From CAZKEW01 sp964580435 (GTDB lineage Bacteria > Acidobacteriota > Aminicenantia > Aminicenantales > UBA8522): 44,331 bases of DNA. Below the pieces are notes generated by a model, which saw only the letters and a program-made list of their open reading frames with translations, made no database searches and was not told where the DNA came from. Shown here piece after piece: positions 15,315 through 23,645 of the stretch. A program made the translations under genes and the position numbers. The stretch lies in NCBI GenBank assembly GCA_964580435.1, contig CAZOKP010000014.1:1-44331 (forward strand), given 5' to 3'. Position 1 is the first letter of the stretch, and each line of letters begins with the position of its first letter.

Positions 15315-15343
15315 TTGACAGAGGAAGAGGAGAATGTTATATT
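15315..15343 (+). promoter_or_regulatory. Promoter of citrate synthase gene
   Basis: Perfect TTGACA (15315-15320), a 17-nt spacer and TATATT (15338-15343). Transcription would start near 15350, giving a leader of about 47 nt that contains the SD AAAGGAGG. The same TTGACA-17-TATATT arrangement recurs before hsp20. Confidence 0.75.
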
Positions 15344-15396
15344 TTCTGCCCCAAATTAATATGCGGGTAAAACAATAGCTCAAAGGAGGTTATTTT

Positions 15397-16716
15397 ATGC
15401 CCTCATTAAAAGAAAAATTTGCTGCCAAGATGGTCCCCATGCGCGAGAAGGTGCAAGGCATCCTCAAACAGTCCGGGGAAATGAAGATTTCCGACGTATC
15501 TATCGCCCAGGCCTACGGCGGAATGCGCAGTGTCAAGTGCATGGTCTGGGAAACGTCCGCCCTTGACCCGATCGAAGGGATCCGGTTCCGCGGGTTTACC
15601 ATTCCCGAGCTCCGCGAGAAGCTCCCCAAGGCTCCGGGCGGCGAAGAACCTCTTCCAGAAGGTATCTTCTATCTTTTGCTCACGGGCGATCTCCCGACCA
15701 ACGACGACGTCAAAGAGATCACCAAGGAATGGCAGAAACGAAGCGAGCTTCCCAAGTATCTTCTCGATACTCTCAAATCACTCCCCAAAGACATGCATCC
15801 CATGACCCAGTTTTCGCTCGCCATCCTGGCCCTGCAAAAAGATTCCCTTTTTTCCCAAAAGTACAGAGCCGGGATGAGCAAGGTGAATTACTGGGATCCA
15901 ACGTACGAAGATGTTATGAACCTGCTGGCCAAACTCCCCTTGATCGCCGCCCACATTTACCGCAGAAGCTACAAGGATGACAAACAGATCCCGGCCGACA
16001 TGAAGCTTGACTGGGGCGGAAACCTGGCCCACATGGTCGGCGTGAAGGATGAAGCGTTCAAAGAACTGATGCGTCTCTACCTGGTCATTCACAGCGACCA
16101 CGAAGGCGGAAATGTCTCCGCTCACACCTGCCACCTCGTCGGCTCGGCTCTTTCCGACGCATATTATTCTCTGTCCGCTGCCATGAACGGCCTGGCCGGG
16201 CCTCTCCATGGATTAGCCAACCAGGAAGTCCTCCGCTGGATCATGGACCTGATGAAGGACCTGAAAGGTGTCCCCACCAAAGAACAGCTTGAAAAATACT
16301 TGTGGGACACGCTGAATGCCGGAAAAGTCGTTCCCGGCTATGGTCACGCCGTTCTCCGGAAGACCGACCCCAGATACGTTGCCCAGAGAGAGTTCGCCCT
16401 CAAACACCTGCCCAATGATGATATCTTCAAAGTCGTGAGCATGGTCTACGAAGTCGCTCCCGATGTTCTGACCAAGCACGGAAAGACCAAGAATCCATGG
16501 CCCAATGTCGACGCCCATTCCGGCTGCCTGCTCTATCACTACGGCCTCACTGAATGGGATTACTACACCGTTTTCTTCGGCGTATCCAGGGCCATCGGAG
16601 TTCTCGCCCAGCTGATCTGGAGCCGCGCCCTCGGCCTGCCGATCGAGAGACCCAAGAGCGTCACCACCGAATGGGTTGAAGCTCAGATCAAAGCCGCAGC
16701 CGCGCCCAAGCAGTAA
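15397..16716 (+). CDS. gltA: Citrate synthase, eukaryotic (mitochondrial)-type
   Basis: 439 aa. It condenses acetyl-CoA and oxaloacetate to citrate, the entry step of the TCA cycle. The catalytic triad equivalent to pig heart H274, H320 and D375 is H271 (GPLHGLANQE), H317 (GYGHAVLRKTDPR) and D372 (PNVDAHSG). The oxaloacetate-binding HSDHEGGNVSAHT is also present. Its sequence is of the dimeric mitochondrial-like type rather than the hexameric E. coli type, a class found in some bacteria such as Acidobacteria-related lineages. It is monocistronic: own strong promoter, strong SD (AAAGGAGG) and a terminator-like palindrome 30 nt after the stop. Confidence 0.97.
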   Translation: MPSLKEKFAAKMVPMREKVQGILKQSGEMKISDVSIAQAYGGMRSVKCMVWETSALDPIEGIRFRGFTIPELREKLPKAPGGEEPLPEGIFYLLLTGDLPTNDDVKEITKEWQKRSELPKYLLDTLKSLPKDMHPMTQFSLAILALQKDSLFSQKYRAGMSKVNYWDPTYEDVMNLLAKLPLIAAHIYRRSYKDDKQIPADMKLDWGGNLAHMVGVKDEAFKELMRLYLVIHSDHEGGNVSAHTCHLVGSALSDAYYSLSAAMNGLAGPLHGLANQEVLRWIMDLMKDLKGVPTKEQLEKYLWDTLNAGKVVPGYGHAVLRKTDPRYVAQREFALKHLPNDDIFKVVSMVYEVAPDVLTKHGKTKNPWPNVDAHSGCLLYHYGLTEWDYYTVFFGVSRAIGVLAQLIWSRALGLPIERPKSVTTEWVEAQIKAAAAPKQ

Positions 16717-16746
16717 GCAGCTAGCCAGAAAACTGCGAAATAACGG

Positions 16747-16771
16747 GGACGGTCCTCGACGAGGACCGTCC
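16747..16771. terminator. Perfect palindrome after citrate synthase, terminator-like
   Basis: GGACGGTCCTC (11 bp) is exactly mirrored around GAC, giving a GC-rich stem followed by a pyrimidine-rich tract TTCCTTTCTTT on the plus strand. It can terminate the citrate synthase transcript. The GGGGACGGTCC edge also resembles REP-type repeats, so it may be a domesticated repeat copy. Confidence 0.6.
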
Positions 16772-16859
16772 TTCCTTTCTTTACGTTCTCGATCTTCTGA
16801 TGATGTGGTATACTCCCGATTGCTTTTCGCGAATCAAATAGGATTGGAGGTAAGAGACC

Positions 16860-17906
16860 ATGGAAATTAAAATAGGCCTTATCGGCTGCGGCACTGTCGG
16901 CACGGGACTGCTTGAAATCTTGGAGACGAAAAGCGAATACCTCAAAAACAAATTTGATTTTGAAGCCAAGGTCGTGGCCATTTCCGACCTGCATAAAGGG
17001 TCCATCCTCGTCCCGGACGGCATCGACATCAGGACCATGTTATCCCTCTTGAAAGAAGGAAAAAGGATCGACCAATATTACGGAGAAGGGAAGACCGCCG
17101 AGCTTCTCAATCCCCTGGACATGATCGAAAAATGCGAGGCCAAAGTCATCGCTGAGCTGACGTACACGGATATCAAAACCGGAGAGCCGGCGACAGGCTA
17201 CATAAAAAAAGCTCTCAGAACAGGAATGCATGTTGTGACTTCTAATAAAGGGCCGGCCGCTCTCTATTACCACGAGCTCCGGAAAATGGCCGACCAGAAT
17301 GGCCTTTGCTTCCGGATCGAAGGCACGGTGATGAGCGGGACGCCCGTGTTCAGCCTGTTTGAGAGCGGCCTGGCTGGAAACGAGATCCGCGAGGTCAAGG
17401 GAATCCTGAACGGGACTACGAATTTCATCTTAACCAAAATGGAACAGGACAATATGGACTACGCCGAAGCCTTGAAACTGGCCCAAAAATTGGGCTATGC
17501 CGAGGCCGACCCCACGGCCGACGTCGAAGGCTATGACGCTGTGGCCAAGATCGTCATCCTGTCCAATGTCCTCCTGGAAGCGGGAATTACTCCTGCGGAC
17601 GTCAAGAGGCAAGGCATTACGGCCCTGACAAAGGAGCAGATCCTGGCAGCCAGGGACCAGGGATTCCGGTATAAGCTTATCGCCCAGGCCCGGAAAAGCG
17701 GGAGCGGCGTCGAAGCCAGTGTCGCTCCCCAAAAGCTTTCCTTTTCCGACCCGCTCGCCGGAATCATGGGGGCCCAGAATGCCCTCACTTTTGACCTGGA
17801 TTTGATGGGGAAGGTCACCATCCAGGGCGCCGGCGCCGGGAAGGTTGAGACAGGATATTCCATCCTGTCCGATATTCTGGCCATCCACCGGCACATGAAA
17901 AGATAA
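16860..17906 (+). CDS. hom: Homoserine dehydrogenase without ACT domain
   Basis: 348 aa. It reduces aspartate semialdehyde to homoserine for threonine and methionine. The N-terminal Rossmann motif is GLIGCGTVGTGL. SNKGPAAL contains the catalytic-region lysine, and GILNGTTNFIL and EADPTADVEGYDAVAKI are the substrate-binding and catalytic signatures. It ends after the catalytic domain: the ~80-residue C-terminal ACT domain of the common 430-aa form is absent, so threonine feedback through that domain is not expected. GGAGG lies 9 nt upstream of the ATG. A GCCCCGGGGC palindrome follows the stop. The Cys/Met PLP enzyme one gene downstream would use an activated homoserine. Confidence 0.95.
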   Translation: MEIKIGLIGCGTVGTGLLEILETKSEYLKNKFDFEAKVVAISDLHKGSILVPDGIDIRTMLSLLKEGKRIDQYYGEGKTAELLNPLDMIEKCEAKVIAELTYTDIKTGEPATGYIKKALRTGMHVVTSNKGPAALYYHELRKMADQNGLCFRIEGTVMSGTPVFSLFESGLAGNEIREVKGILNGTTNFILTKMEQDNMDYAEALKLAQKLGYAEADPTADVEGYDAVAKIVILSNVLLEAGITPADVKRQGITALTKEQILAARDQGFRYKLIAQARKSGSGVEASVAPQKLSFSDPLAGIMGAQNALTFDLDLMGKVTIQGAGAGKVETGYSILSDILAIHRHMKR

Positions 17907-17979
17907 AACATCCGCCCCGGGGCAGGGTTTATCTTTACAATTCGAAGAAAGGGTGCCATGGTCTATCCAGGGGCGTAAG

Positions 17980-18588
17980 ATGAGGCAATGGGTCCTCCTG
18001 GAGGGGACGGGCATTCTTTCCATAAAGACAATTCCAAAACTTCTGGGAACGGGAATTCTTGTTTTTTTGACTGTCTTGACCCCCTCTTTGCAGGCGCAAA
18101 ACTCTAAGATCGAGTTTGATCTCTTCGGGCTGAACTGTTTTCCTTTTCAGGAGGTCTCGAGATATTCCTATAATTTTAATGTCTACGGCGACAGCTGGGA
18201 TTCTTATCAGGATATGTCTTTCGAAAAGAGTTCTCCGCACTTCGGTTTCGGAGCCGGGCTCACCTACTGGATCCAGGACCATCTCGGACTCCGCTTCCAG
18301 GCGCTCAGCTGGAAAACACAGCAAACTGGCTTCGATAATCTTGTGTCGATCAGATACTCGTATTATCCATGGTATTCCTATAGTTCCGACCAGCCTGTCG
18401 ACGTTTCCTACGATTTTAAAGGCAAAGTCCCCCCCGAGCTGGATTACAGAACAAGCGCCTTTTCATTAAGGGCAGTTTGGCGGACGAAAATAGGCCTTTC
18501 TCCAAGTGAGTTGAAGCAAACACCAACTGAGTTATTGCTCAATCCTTCAAGGTTCAGGCTTACTTTTGTATTGGCTATCAAACTCTGA
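17980..18588 (+). CDS. Probable exported outer-membrane beta-barrel-like protein, unknown function
   Basis: 202 aa from the ATG at 17980; a GTG at 17953 is also possible. The N-terminus carries a hydrophobic export segment ending LTPSLQAQ. The remainder is rich in aromatic, alternating strands (SYNFNVYGDSWDSY, HFGFGAGLTYWIQDHLGLRFQALSW, IRYSYYPWYSYSSD, SRFRLTFVLAIKL). This fits a small OmpA/OmpX-like eight-stranded barrel, although it ends in Leu rather than the usual Phe/Trp. It lies between two amino-acid biosynthesis genes with no obvious link. No specific family was recognised. Confidence 0.6.
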   Translation: MRQWVLLEGTGILSIKTIPKLLGTGILVFLTVLTPSLQAQNSKIEFDLFGLNCFPFQEVSRYSYNFNVYGDSWDSYQDMSFEKSSPHFGFGAGLTYWIQDHLGLRFQALSWKTQQTGFDNLVSIRYSYYPWYSYSSDQPVDVSYDFKGKVPPELDYRTSAFSLRAVWRTKIGLSPSELKQTPTELLLNPSRFRLTFVLAIKL

Positions 18589-18665
18589 TAAGGCAGCGGC
18601 TTAGTCATTCGCGTCGCACTGGCGAGACTGATAATCCGTGTCCCAGCGTGAACAAGATTCTCCAG

Positions 18666-18695
18666 TTGACTTCCGACAACAAAAAAAGTTATTTA
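18666..18695 (+). promoter_or_regulatory. Candidate promoter of the Cys/Met PLP enzyme gene
   Basis: TTGACT (18666-18671), an 18-nt spacer and TATTTA (18690-18695), giving a leader of about 32 nt with SD GGAGG before the ATG at 18734. Confidence 0.5.
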
Positions 18696-18733
18696 ATGAG
18701 ACGGGATGATAACATCATAGATATGGAGGAATC

Positions 18734-20140
18734 ATGAGTTCGGACCAAAAATACGGGCCCGGGGTTAGGCGCTATATCGAAGAATCCAAAAAGCTACTGG
18801 CGCAAAGGCAGGCTCTTCTCGAGCGCGTCAAAAAATATAAGTTCGATACGATCGCGGTGCACGGCCTCTATTCGGTGGAGCAGGCGCTCAACCAGAATCA
18901 AGGCGCCATCATCGAGCCCGTCTATCTCTCGACCTCACAGGCCTACAGGGACGCAGACGAACTCGAGGCCGCGCTCGCCTATCTCATCCCCACCTGGTGT
19001 TACACAAGGATTGCCAACCCGACCACCTATTATCTGCAGTGGGTTCTCGCCCTGCTCGAGGGGTACCAGACCGGATCCGACACCTCTTGTCTGGTGACCG
19101 CATCCGGCATGTCGGCCATCGCCCTGGCCACAGACGCGTTTTTGGTGAAGCAAAAGGCCGGGCCGGAAAACATCAATTTCATCTCCTCGGTCCGGCTCTA
19201 CGGGGGAACTTACCAGAATTTCAACGTCCGCAAGAAGCAGGAACGGGGAATCGAAGTCCGCTGGGTCCTCCATCCTGAAGATATCCAGGAATGGAAATCC
19301 AAGATCGACGAGAACACCCGCTTTCTCTATATGGAAGCCCCGAGCAACCCTCAGCAGTCTTTCTGCGACATCAAAGCGCTCGCGGACCTGGCCCATTCCT
19401 GGGAGATTCCGTTTATCATCGATGCGACTTGCGCCACACCGGCACTGATGCGGCCCATGGCCGATGGGGCCGACGTCGTCATTCACTCGCTGACCAAATC
19501 GATCACGGCGGGCGGAACGGCCATCGGGGGCGCCTTGATCAGCCGCAAACCCATAATCACCAAGGTCAAAAACGACAATCCCCTGTTCAAGGAAAGCTTC
19601 GCCGAGTATATCCAATTCCTGCCTTACCGGGATCAAGGCCCTTCGGCTTCTCCCTTAAACGCCATGTTCGCCCTGAATGATGTCCGGACGCTGCGCTCCC
19701 GCATGGACTTGGTCAGCCAGAACTGCCAGAAGGTCGCGGAATTTTTGAGCCGGCATCCCCGGGTCTACCAGGTCGATTATCTCGGCCTGCCGGACTATCA
19801 TCTTCATGCGCTGGCCAAAAAGTACATGAAGCTCGTGGATTCCGATGATGGGACGGGAAAGGAACTCAACCGCTACGGCCACCTGATGAGTTTCCGGGTG
19901 GAGGGACCTCCGGAGAACGCCCGCAAGGTGTTTGACGAGTTCAAGATCATCTTCCGGGCCACCGACCTTGGCAGGATCAAAAGCGTTGCCACCATTCCGT
20001 CCGTTTCCACGCATCAGCAGCAGGGCGAGGAGGCCAGGAAAATGGCCGATATCCCCCCGCAGCTCATCAGGCTTTGCGTCGGCGCCGAAGACCCGGCCGA
20101 CATCATCGCCGACCTCGACCAGGCGCTCAATTCTCTTTGA
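18734..20140 (+). CDS. Cys/Met metabolism PLP-dependent enzyme (trans-sulfuration family)
   Basis: 468 aa, fold type I PLP enzyme of the cystathionine gamma-synthase / O-acetylhomoserine sulfhydrylase family. The PLP lysine is K255 (HSLTKSITAGG), preceded by the PLP-aspartate region PFIIDATCATP; YTRIANPTTYYLQ is the family substrate/phosphate loop. It is longer than usual (about 380-430 aa) owing to a ~40-residue N-terminal extension and insertions. Given hom two genes upstream, methionine synthesis from acylated homoserine is the likely role, but the exact reaction (sulfhydrylase, gamma-synthase or lyase) cannot be read from the sequence. Confidence 0.88.
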   Translation: MSSDQKYGPGVRRYIEESKKLLAQRQALLERVKKYKFDTIAVHGLYSVEQALNQNQGAIIEPVYLSTSQAYRDADELEAALAYLIPTWCYTRIANPTTYYLQWVLALLEGYQTGSDTSCLVTASGMSAIALATDAFLVKQKAGPENINFISSVRLYGGTYQNFNVRKKQERGIEVRWVLHPEDIQEWKSKIDENTRFLYMEAPSNPQQSFCDIKALADLAHSWEIPFIIDATCATPALMRPMADGADVVIHSLTKSITAGGTAIGGALISRKPIITKVKNDNPLFKESFAEYIQFLPYRDQGPSASPLNAMFALNDVRTLRSRMDLVSQNCQKVAEFLSRHPRVYQVDYLGLPDYHLHALAKKYMKLVDSDDGTGKELNRYGHLMSFRVEGPPENARKVFDEFKIIFRATDLGRIKSVATIPSVSTHQQQGEEARKMADIPPQLIRLCVGAEDPADIIADLDQALNSL

Positions 20141-20191
20141 TCACTTCTATTATTGCGGATACAGAAATTCGATGTCGGAAAATGAAATTGG

Positions 20192-20284
20192 GTGACGCGG
20201 CGTTAGTCCCCGCAACGTCCGGACTTAACAGAAAAAGGCAAGGCGAAGGGATGAGTGGTGAGAAGTCCGTGATACACTCATCCC
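20192..20284 (+). repeat. Dispersed repeat copy A with perfect 10-bp hairpin
   Basis: Two blocks, 20192-20213 and 20248-20270, recur at 37336-37357 and 37374-37397. Within it GGGATGAGTG (20248-20257) pairs perfectly with CACTCATCCC (20275-20284) around a 17-nt loop containing GAGAAGTCCGT. It lies in the 190-nt gap upstream of murA and ends just before the murA promoter. Confidence 0.6.
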
Positions 20285-20293
20285 GAGCTGTTC

Positions 20294-20322
20294 TTGAATT
20301 TTCTCCTCTCTTATTCTACAAT
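20294..20322 (+). promoter_or_regulatory. Promoter of murA, leaderless geometry
   Basis: TTGAAT (20294-20299), a 17-nt spacer and TACAAT (20317-20322), with only 8 nt to the ATG at 20331. No Shine-Dalgarno is present, so the mRNA probably begins at or within a few bases of the start codon. Confidence 0.55.
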
Positions 20323-20330
20323 CATCGCAG

Positions 20331-21593
20331 ATGGAAAAGATCAGGATTTCCGGCCATCATTTGCTCCGGCTCAAGGGGAAAGTCAAGATCAGCGGGTCAA
20401 AGAACGCCGTCCTTCCCGCCATCGTCGCCTCCCTGCTCACAGACGATAAACTCAAGCTCCAAAACATCCCGCTGGTGAAAGACGTCTTTACGATTCTCAC
20501 CCTGATGAAGGAGCTGGGGGCCGATTCCGAGCTCAGGGAGAACTCCCTTTCCATCCAGACAAAAAAAATCATCTCCCCTGAAGCTTCCTACGAGCTGATC
20601 CGGTCGATGAGGGCTTCCATCCTCGTCCTCGGCCCGCTCCTGGCGCGCTACGGAAAGGCGCTGGTCGCTTTGCCGGGAGGCTGCGCCATCGGATCGAGGC
20701 CCATCGACCTTCATATCAGCGGGCTCCAAAAACTGGGCGCTTCCATCTCCCTTGAACACGGCTATATCAAGGCCGAGGCCTCCAAACTCAAGGGAGCCGT
20801 GATCGAATTCGAAAAGAAGACGGTCGGGGGCACAGAAAACCTTCTCATGGCCGCTGTCCTGGCTCAAGGAGAGACTATCCTGAAGAATTGCGCCCTGGAG
20901 CCCGAAGTCGTCAACCTCTGCGAGCTTCTGGCGAAAATGGGAGCCAAAATCGAAGGAGTCGGCGATGAAATCATATCCATCCAGGGAGTGGACCAACTGA
21001 GAGGGGCAACGCACGAGATCATTCCCGACAGGATTGAGGCCGGCACCTTCCTCGTCGCGGGCGCTCTTTCTCAGGCCGATATCACCCTGGAAAATGTCGA
21101 GCCGCGGCACCTTGCTTCCATCATCGAAAGAGTGAGGTTTTCCGGCGCGCAGGTCAGGAAAATCGACGACCGAACGCTTCAGGTCACCGGCAGCCCGGAA
21201 ATCAAACCTCAGGATATCACGACCTCGCCCTATCCCGGGTTTCCAACCGACATGCAGGCGCAGTTTATGGTCCTGATGACCCAGGCGTCCGGGACATCCA
21301 TCATTACCGAAACGATTTTCGACCGGCGCTTTTCTCATGTGAACGAGCTTCTCCGCCTCGGCGCCAATATCGAAGTTCAGGGAGACAAGGCTATTGTCAA
21401 AGGAAAAACGCCGCTGTCCGGAGCGGAGGTCATCGCGACAGACTTGAGGGCTTCGGCCTCGCTCGTTCTGGCGGGACTCATCGCCGGCGGCGAAACCGTC
21501 ATCAATGACATCGAACATCTTGACCGCGGCTACGAAAGAATTGAAGAAAAGTTGAAACTCCTCGGCGCTTCGATTGAAAGAATAAGAAATTAG
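20331..21593 (+). CDS. murA: UDP-N-acetylglucosamine 1-carboxyvinyltransferase
   Basis: 420 aa, the usual length. It transfers enolpyruvate from PEP to UDP-GlcNAc, the first committed step of peptidoglycan synthesis in the cytoplasm. SGSKNAVLP near residue 21 contains the conserved Lys-Asn pair. The loop LPGGCAIGSRP carries C118, equivalent to E. coli Cys115, so the enzyme should be of the fosfomycin-sensitive type. FPTDMQAQ and the late DLRASASLVLAG are further signatures. The murB gene lies about 2 kb downstream on the opposite strand, outside any dcw-type cluster. Confidence 0.97.
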   Translation: MEKIRISGHHLLRLKGKVKISGSKNAVLPAIVASLLTDDKLKLQNIPLVKDVFTILTLMKELGADSELRENSLSIQTKKIISPEASYELIRSMRASILVLGPLLARYGKALVALPGGCAIGSRPIDLHISGLQKLGASISLEHGYIKAEASKLKGAVIEFEKKTVGGTENLLMAAVLAQGETILKNCALEPEVVNLCELLAKMGAKIEGVGDEIISIQGVDQLRGATHEIIPDRIEAGTFLVAGALSQADITLENVEPRHLASIIERVRFSGAQVRKIDDRTLQVTGSPEIKPQDITTSPYPGFPTDMQAQFMVLMTQASGTSIITETIFDRRFSHVNELLRLGANIEVQGDKAIVKGKTPLSGAEVIATDLRASASLVLAGLIAGGETVINDIEHLDRGYERIEEKLKLLGASIERIRN

Positions 21594-21630
21594 CTCCATC
21601 ATCCGGCGATTTCGGGAAAGGAGGGAAAAA

Positions 21631-22284
21631 ATGGAGATCACCTGGCTCGGCCATTCAGCCATCCTGGTCAAAGGCTCGCGGACTGTCTATATCGACCCGT
21701 TTCTCTCCGGAAACCCTGCGGCCTCAACGACTCCCGACAAAATCAAAGAAGCCGACGTAATCGTCGTCACCCACCACCATAGCGACCACCTCGGGGACGC
21801 CTTCGCTCTGGCCAAGAAGACGGGAGCCGTCGTGGTGGGCATCCATGAAGTCGCTGTCGATGCCCAGGCTCAGGGGATTCCGGCCGAGGGCATGAATATC
21901 GGAGGGACGGTCGAGGTCAGGGGAGTCAAAGTCCACATGGTCCAGGCCCTTCATTCGGCCGAAAAAGGGAATGCGGCGGGAGTGGTCGTGGAGATGGACG
22001 GCAAGCGTCTTTATCACGCCGGCGACACCGGCCTCACGTACGACATGAAGCTCATCGGCGAATTCTTCAAGCCGGACCTGAGCTTTATCCCGATCGGCGA
22101 CCGATATACCATGGGCGTTCCATCCGCGGTCAAGGCCGTTGAGTTCGTCCAGACCAAGCGCGTGATACCTATCCACTACGATACGTTCCCTATCGTCAAA
22201 TCTGATCCTCAGGAATTTAAGCGGCGCGTCGGGTCCATGGCGGAAGTCATTATCCTCAAACCCGGCGGATCCTACACGTTTTAG
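21631..22284 (+). CDS. UPF0173-type metal-dependent hydrolase (metallo-beta-lactamase fold)
   Basis: 217 aa. The N-terminal MEITWLGHSAILVKG and the zinc motif H48-x-H50-x-D52-H53 (THHHSDH), with ALHSAE, HAGDTGL and PIHYDTFP supplying later ligands, match the UPF0173 (YtkL-like) branch of the superfamily. It should be a cytoplasmic metal-dependent hydrolase; the substrate is unknown for the family. SD AAAGGAGGG precedes the ATG. It lies 37 nt after murA, likely in the same transcript, and is followed by the NYN-domain gene 19 nt later. Confidence 0.92.
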   Translation: MEITWLGHSAILVKGSRTVYIDPFLSGNPAASTTPDKIKEADVIVVTHHHSDHLGDAFALAKKTGAVVVGIHEVAVDAQAQGIPAEGMNIGGTVEVRGVKVHMVQALHSAEKGNAAGVVVEMDGKRLYHAGDTGLTYDMKLIGEFFKPDLSFIPIGDRYTMGVPSAVKAVEFVQTKRVIPIHYDTFPIVKSDPQEFKRRVGSMAEVIILKPGGSYTF

Positions 22285-22303
22285 GCTCGCCAGGCGCTTC
22301 CAG

Positions 22304-22786
22304 ATGGGCTATCTGATCGACGGCAACAATGTTCTCGGGCATCTCTTTCCCGATGAACCTCGCGACCGCCGGAGCCGTTATCTTCTCGTGTCCAGGCTCC
22401 TGGCTTTCCAAAAAGTGAAAAACCAGCGCCTGGAGCTCGTCTTTGACGGCCCTCCGGACCAGGACCTGGCCGAGATTCACTCACGCAAAAAAAAGTTTTT
22501 CGTCCGCTTCCCTTCGACGGGCCAAAAAGCCGATGACGTCATCAAGGAGGTTATCGCCCGGCAGAAGGACTTTCGCTATTTCTTTGTGGTGACCTCGGAC
22601 CGGGAACTCAGAGACTTTGCCAGGGCTAAAGGCGCGAAAACGCTCAGCGTCAAAGAGTTCGCTTCCCTGGTCAAAAAAATCCTGCGGGAGCGCAGGCCCG
22701 CTTCGGAACTCGAAAAGAAGGCGACAACGCTTACTCCGTTCGAGATCAAGCTCTGGCTCGATACATTTGGCAGGAAAAATGGCTGA
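22304..22786 (+). CDS. NYN/YacP-like PIN-fold putative ribonuclease
   Basis: 160 aa. It begins YLIDGNNVLG, the first acidic metal-binding motif of NYN-domain nucleases. Later acidic motifs are LVFDGPP, QKADDVI and VVTSDRELRDFA, matching the YacP (Rae1) type that cuts mRNA on the ribosome in Bacillus. A ~35-residue basic tail follows the domain. The stop overlaps the start of the next gene by 8 nt. The fold call is good; ribosome-linked function is inferred from family only. Confidence 0.85.
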   Translation: MGYLIDGNNVLGHLFPDEPRDRRSRYLLVSRLLAFQKVKNQRLELVFDGPPDQDLAEIHSRKKKFFVRFPSTGQKADDVIKEVIARQKDFRYFFVVTSDRELRDFARAKGAKTLSVKEFASLVKKILRERRPASELEKKATTLTPFEIKLWLDTFGRKNG

Positions 22787-23645
22787 GATCGCGATCATCG
22801 GAGCAGGCCGTCTGGGCACGGCTCTTGGCCGCGCCCTGGCAAAAAAAGGTCACATCATCACGGCCCTGACCTGCCGCAGCGGAGCTTCTGCCCGGGAAAG
22901 CGCCCGAATTATTGGCCAGGGAAGAGTTTTTCATAAGAACAGAGATGCCGCAACTAGAGGTCAAGTCATCTTCCTTTGCCTCCCCGATGAAGAAATTCGA
23001 AAAGTCGTCACGGAGCTTGCTGGAGAGAGGATCGATTGGACCGGGAAAATCGTTTTCCATACCAGCGGTCTTCTCCCGGCAAAAGCCCTCAGGCCCCTCG
23101 AGGACAAGGGAGCCTTGACGGCGTCTTTCCATCCTGCTCAATCCTTTGCCCGGAAGGATACATCGCCGGCGCATTTCAGGGGAGTTTATTTCGGCCTGGA
23201 GGGAAGCCGGAAAGCGTTAGCCCTGGCCAGGAAGATTGTCCGGCAACTGGGCGGCCATGCCCTGGCTCTTCGTCCAGAGGAAAAGCCGTACTATCATGCC
23301 GCCTGCACTATGACTTCAAATTTCCTGGTGATCCTTCTGGATGTAGCGGCCAGCCTCCTTAGGCAAGCAGGGACCGAACAAAAAAACGCGCTGAAATTGC
23401 TTTTCCCGCTTGCCGAAGGAACTTTACTCAATGTCAAGAAATTTGACATCCGGGACTCCCTGACAGGGCCTATCATAAGAGGAGATTCGGCCACCATAAA
23501 AGCGCACCTCGATGCTCTTCGCCGTTTCCCCGGATATAAGGAAGCCTATAGGAAGCTCGGGCTTGTGGCCCTTCAGACGGCGAGAAAAAGAGGCCTTGCC
23601 CCCAAAAAGATCAAGGCATTGAAGAATTTGCTCGGAGGTAAATAA
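22779..23645 (+). CDS. Rossmann-fold oxidoreductase with DUF2520 domain
   Basis: 288 aa from the ATG at 22779, overlapping the NYN gene by 8 nt. The frame is open upstream, but the Rossmann motif AIIGAGRLGTALGRAL starting at residue 4 fixes this start. An NAD(P)-binding domain (to about residue 130) is followed by a helical DUF2520 domain (SFHPAQSFA, EKPYYHAACTMTSNFLVILLD, GPIIRGDSATIKAHL). The arrangement is like pyrroline-5-carboxylate or ketopantoate reductases. Its substrate is not established for the family. Its 3' end overlaps the convergent murB by 35 nt. Confidence 0.85.
   Translation: MAEIAIIGAGRLGTALGRALAKKGHIITALTCRSGASARESARIIGQGRVFHKNRDAATRGQVIFLCLPDEEIRKVVTELAGERIDWTGKIVFHTSGLLPAKALRPLEDKGALTASFHPAQSFARKDTSPAHFRGVYFGLEGSRKALALARKIVRQLGGHALALRPEEKPYYHAACTMTSNFLVILLDVAASLLRQAGTEQKNALKLLFPLAEGTLLNVKKFDIRDSLTGPIIRGDSATIKAHLDALRRFPGYKEAYRKLGLVALQTARKRGLAPKKIKALKNLLGGK

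Noticed and set aside
17914..17923. GCCCCGGGGC palindrome after hom as a terminator
   Set aside because: It has no loop and only a weak T-rich tail; noted under hom but not strong enough to list.
20192..20240. GTCCCCGCAACGT resembles the cobalamin riboswitch core
   Set aside because: The flanking stems and the AGxCAGGAGACC element are missing, copy B lacks the CAACGT part, and the downstream gene is murA.
20397..21671. Long minus-strand open frame (424 codons) opposite murA
   Set aside because: It is the antisense shadow of an unmistakable murA, has no family signature or SD, and its composition follows the murA codon positions.
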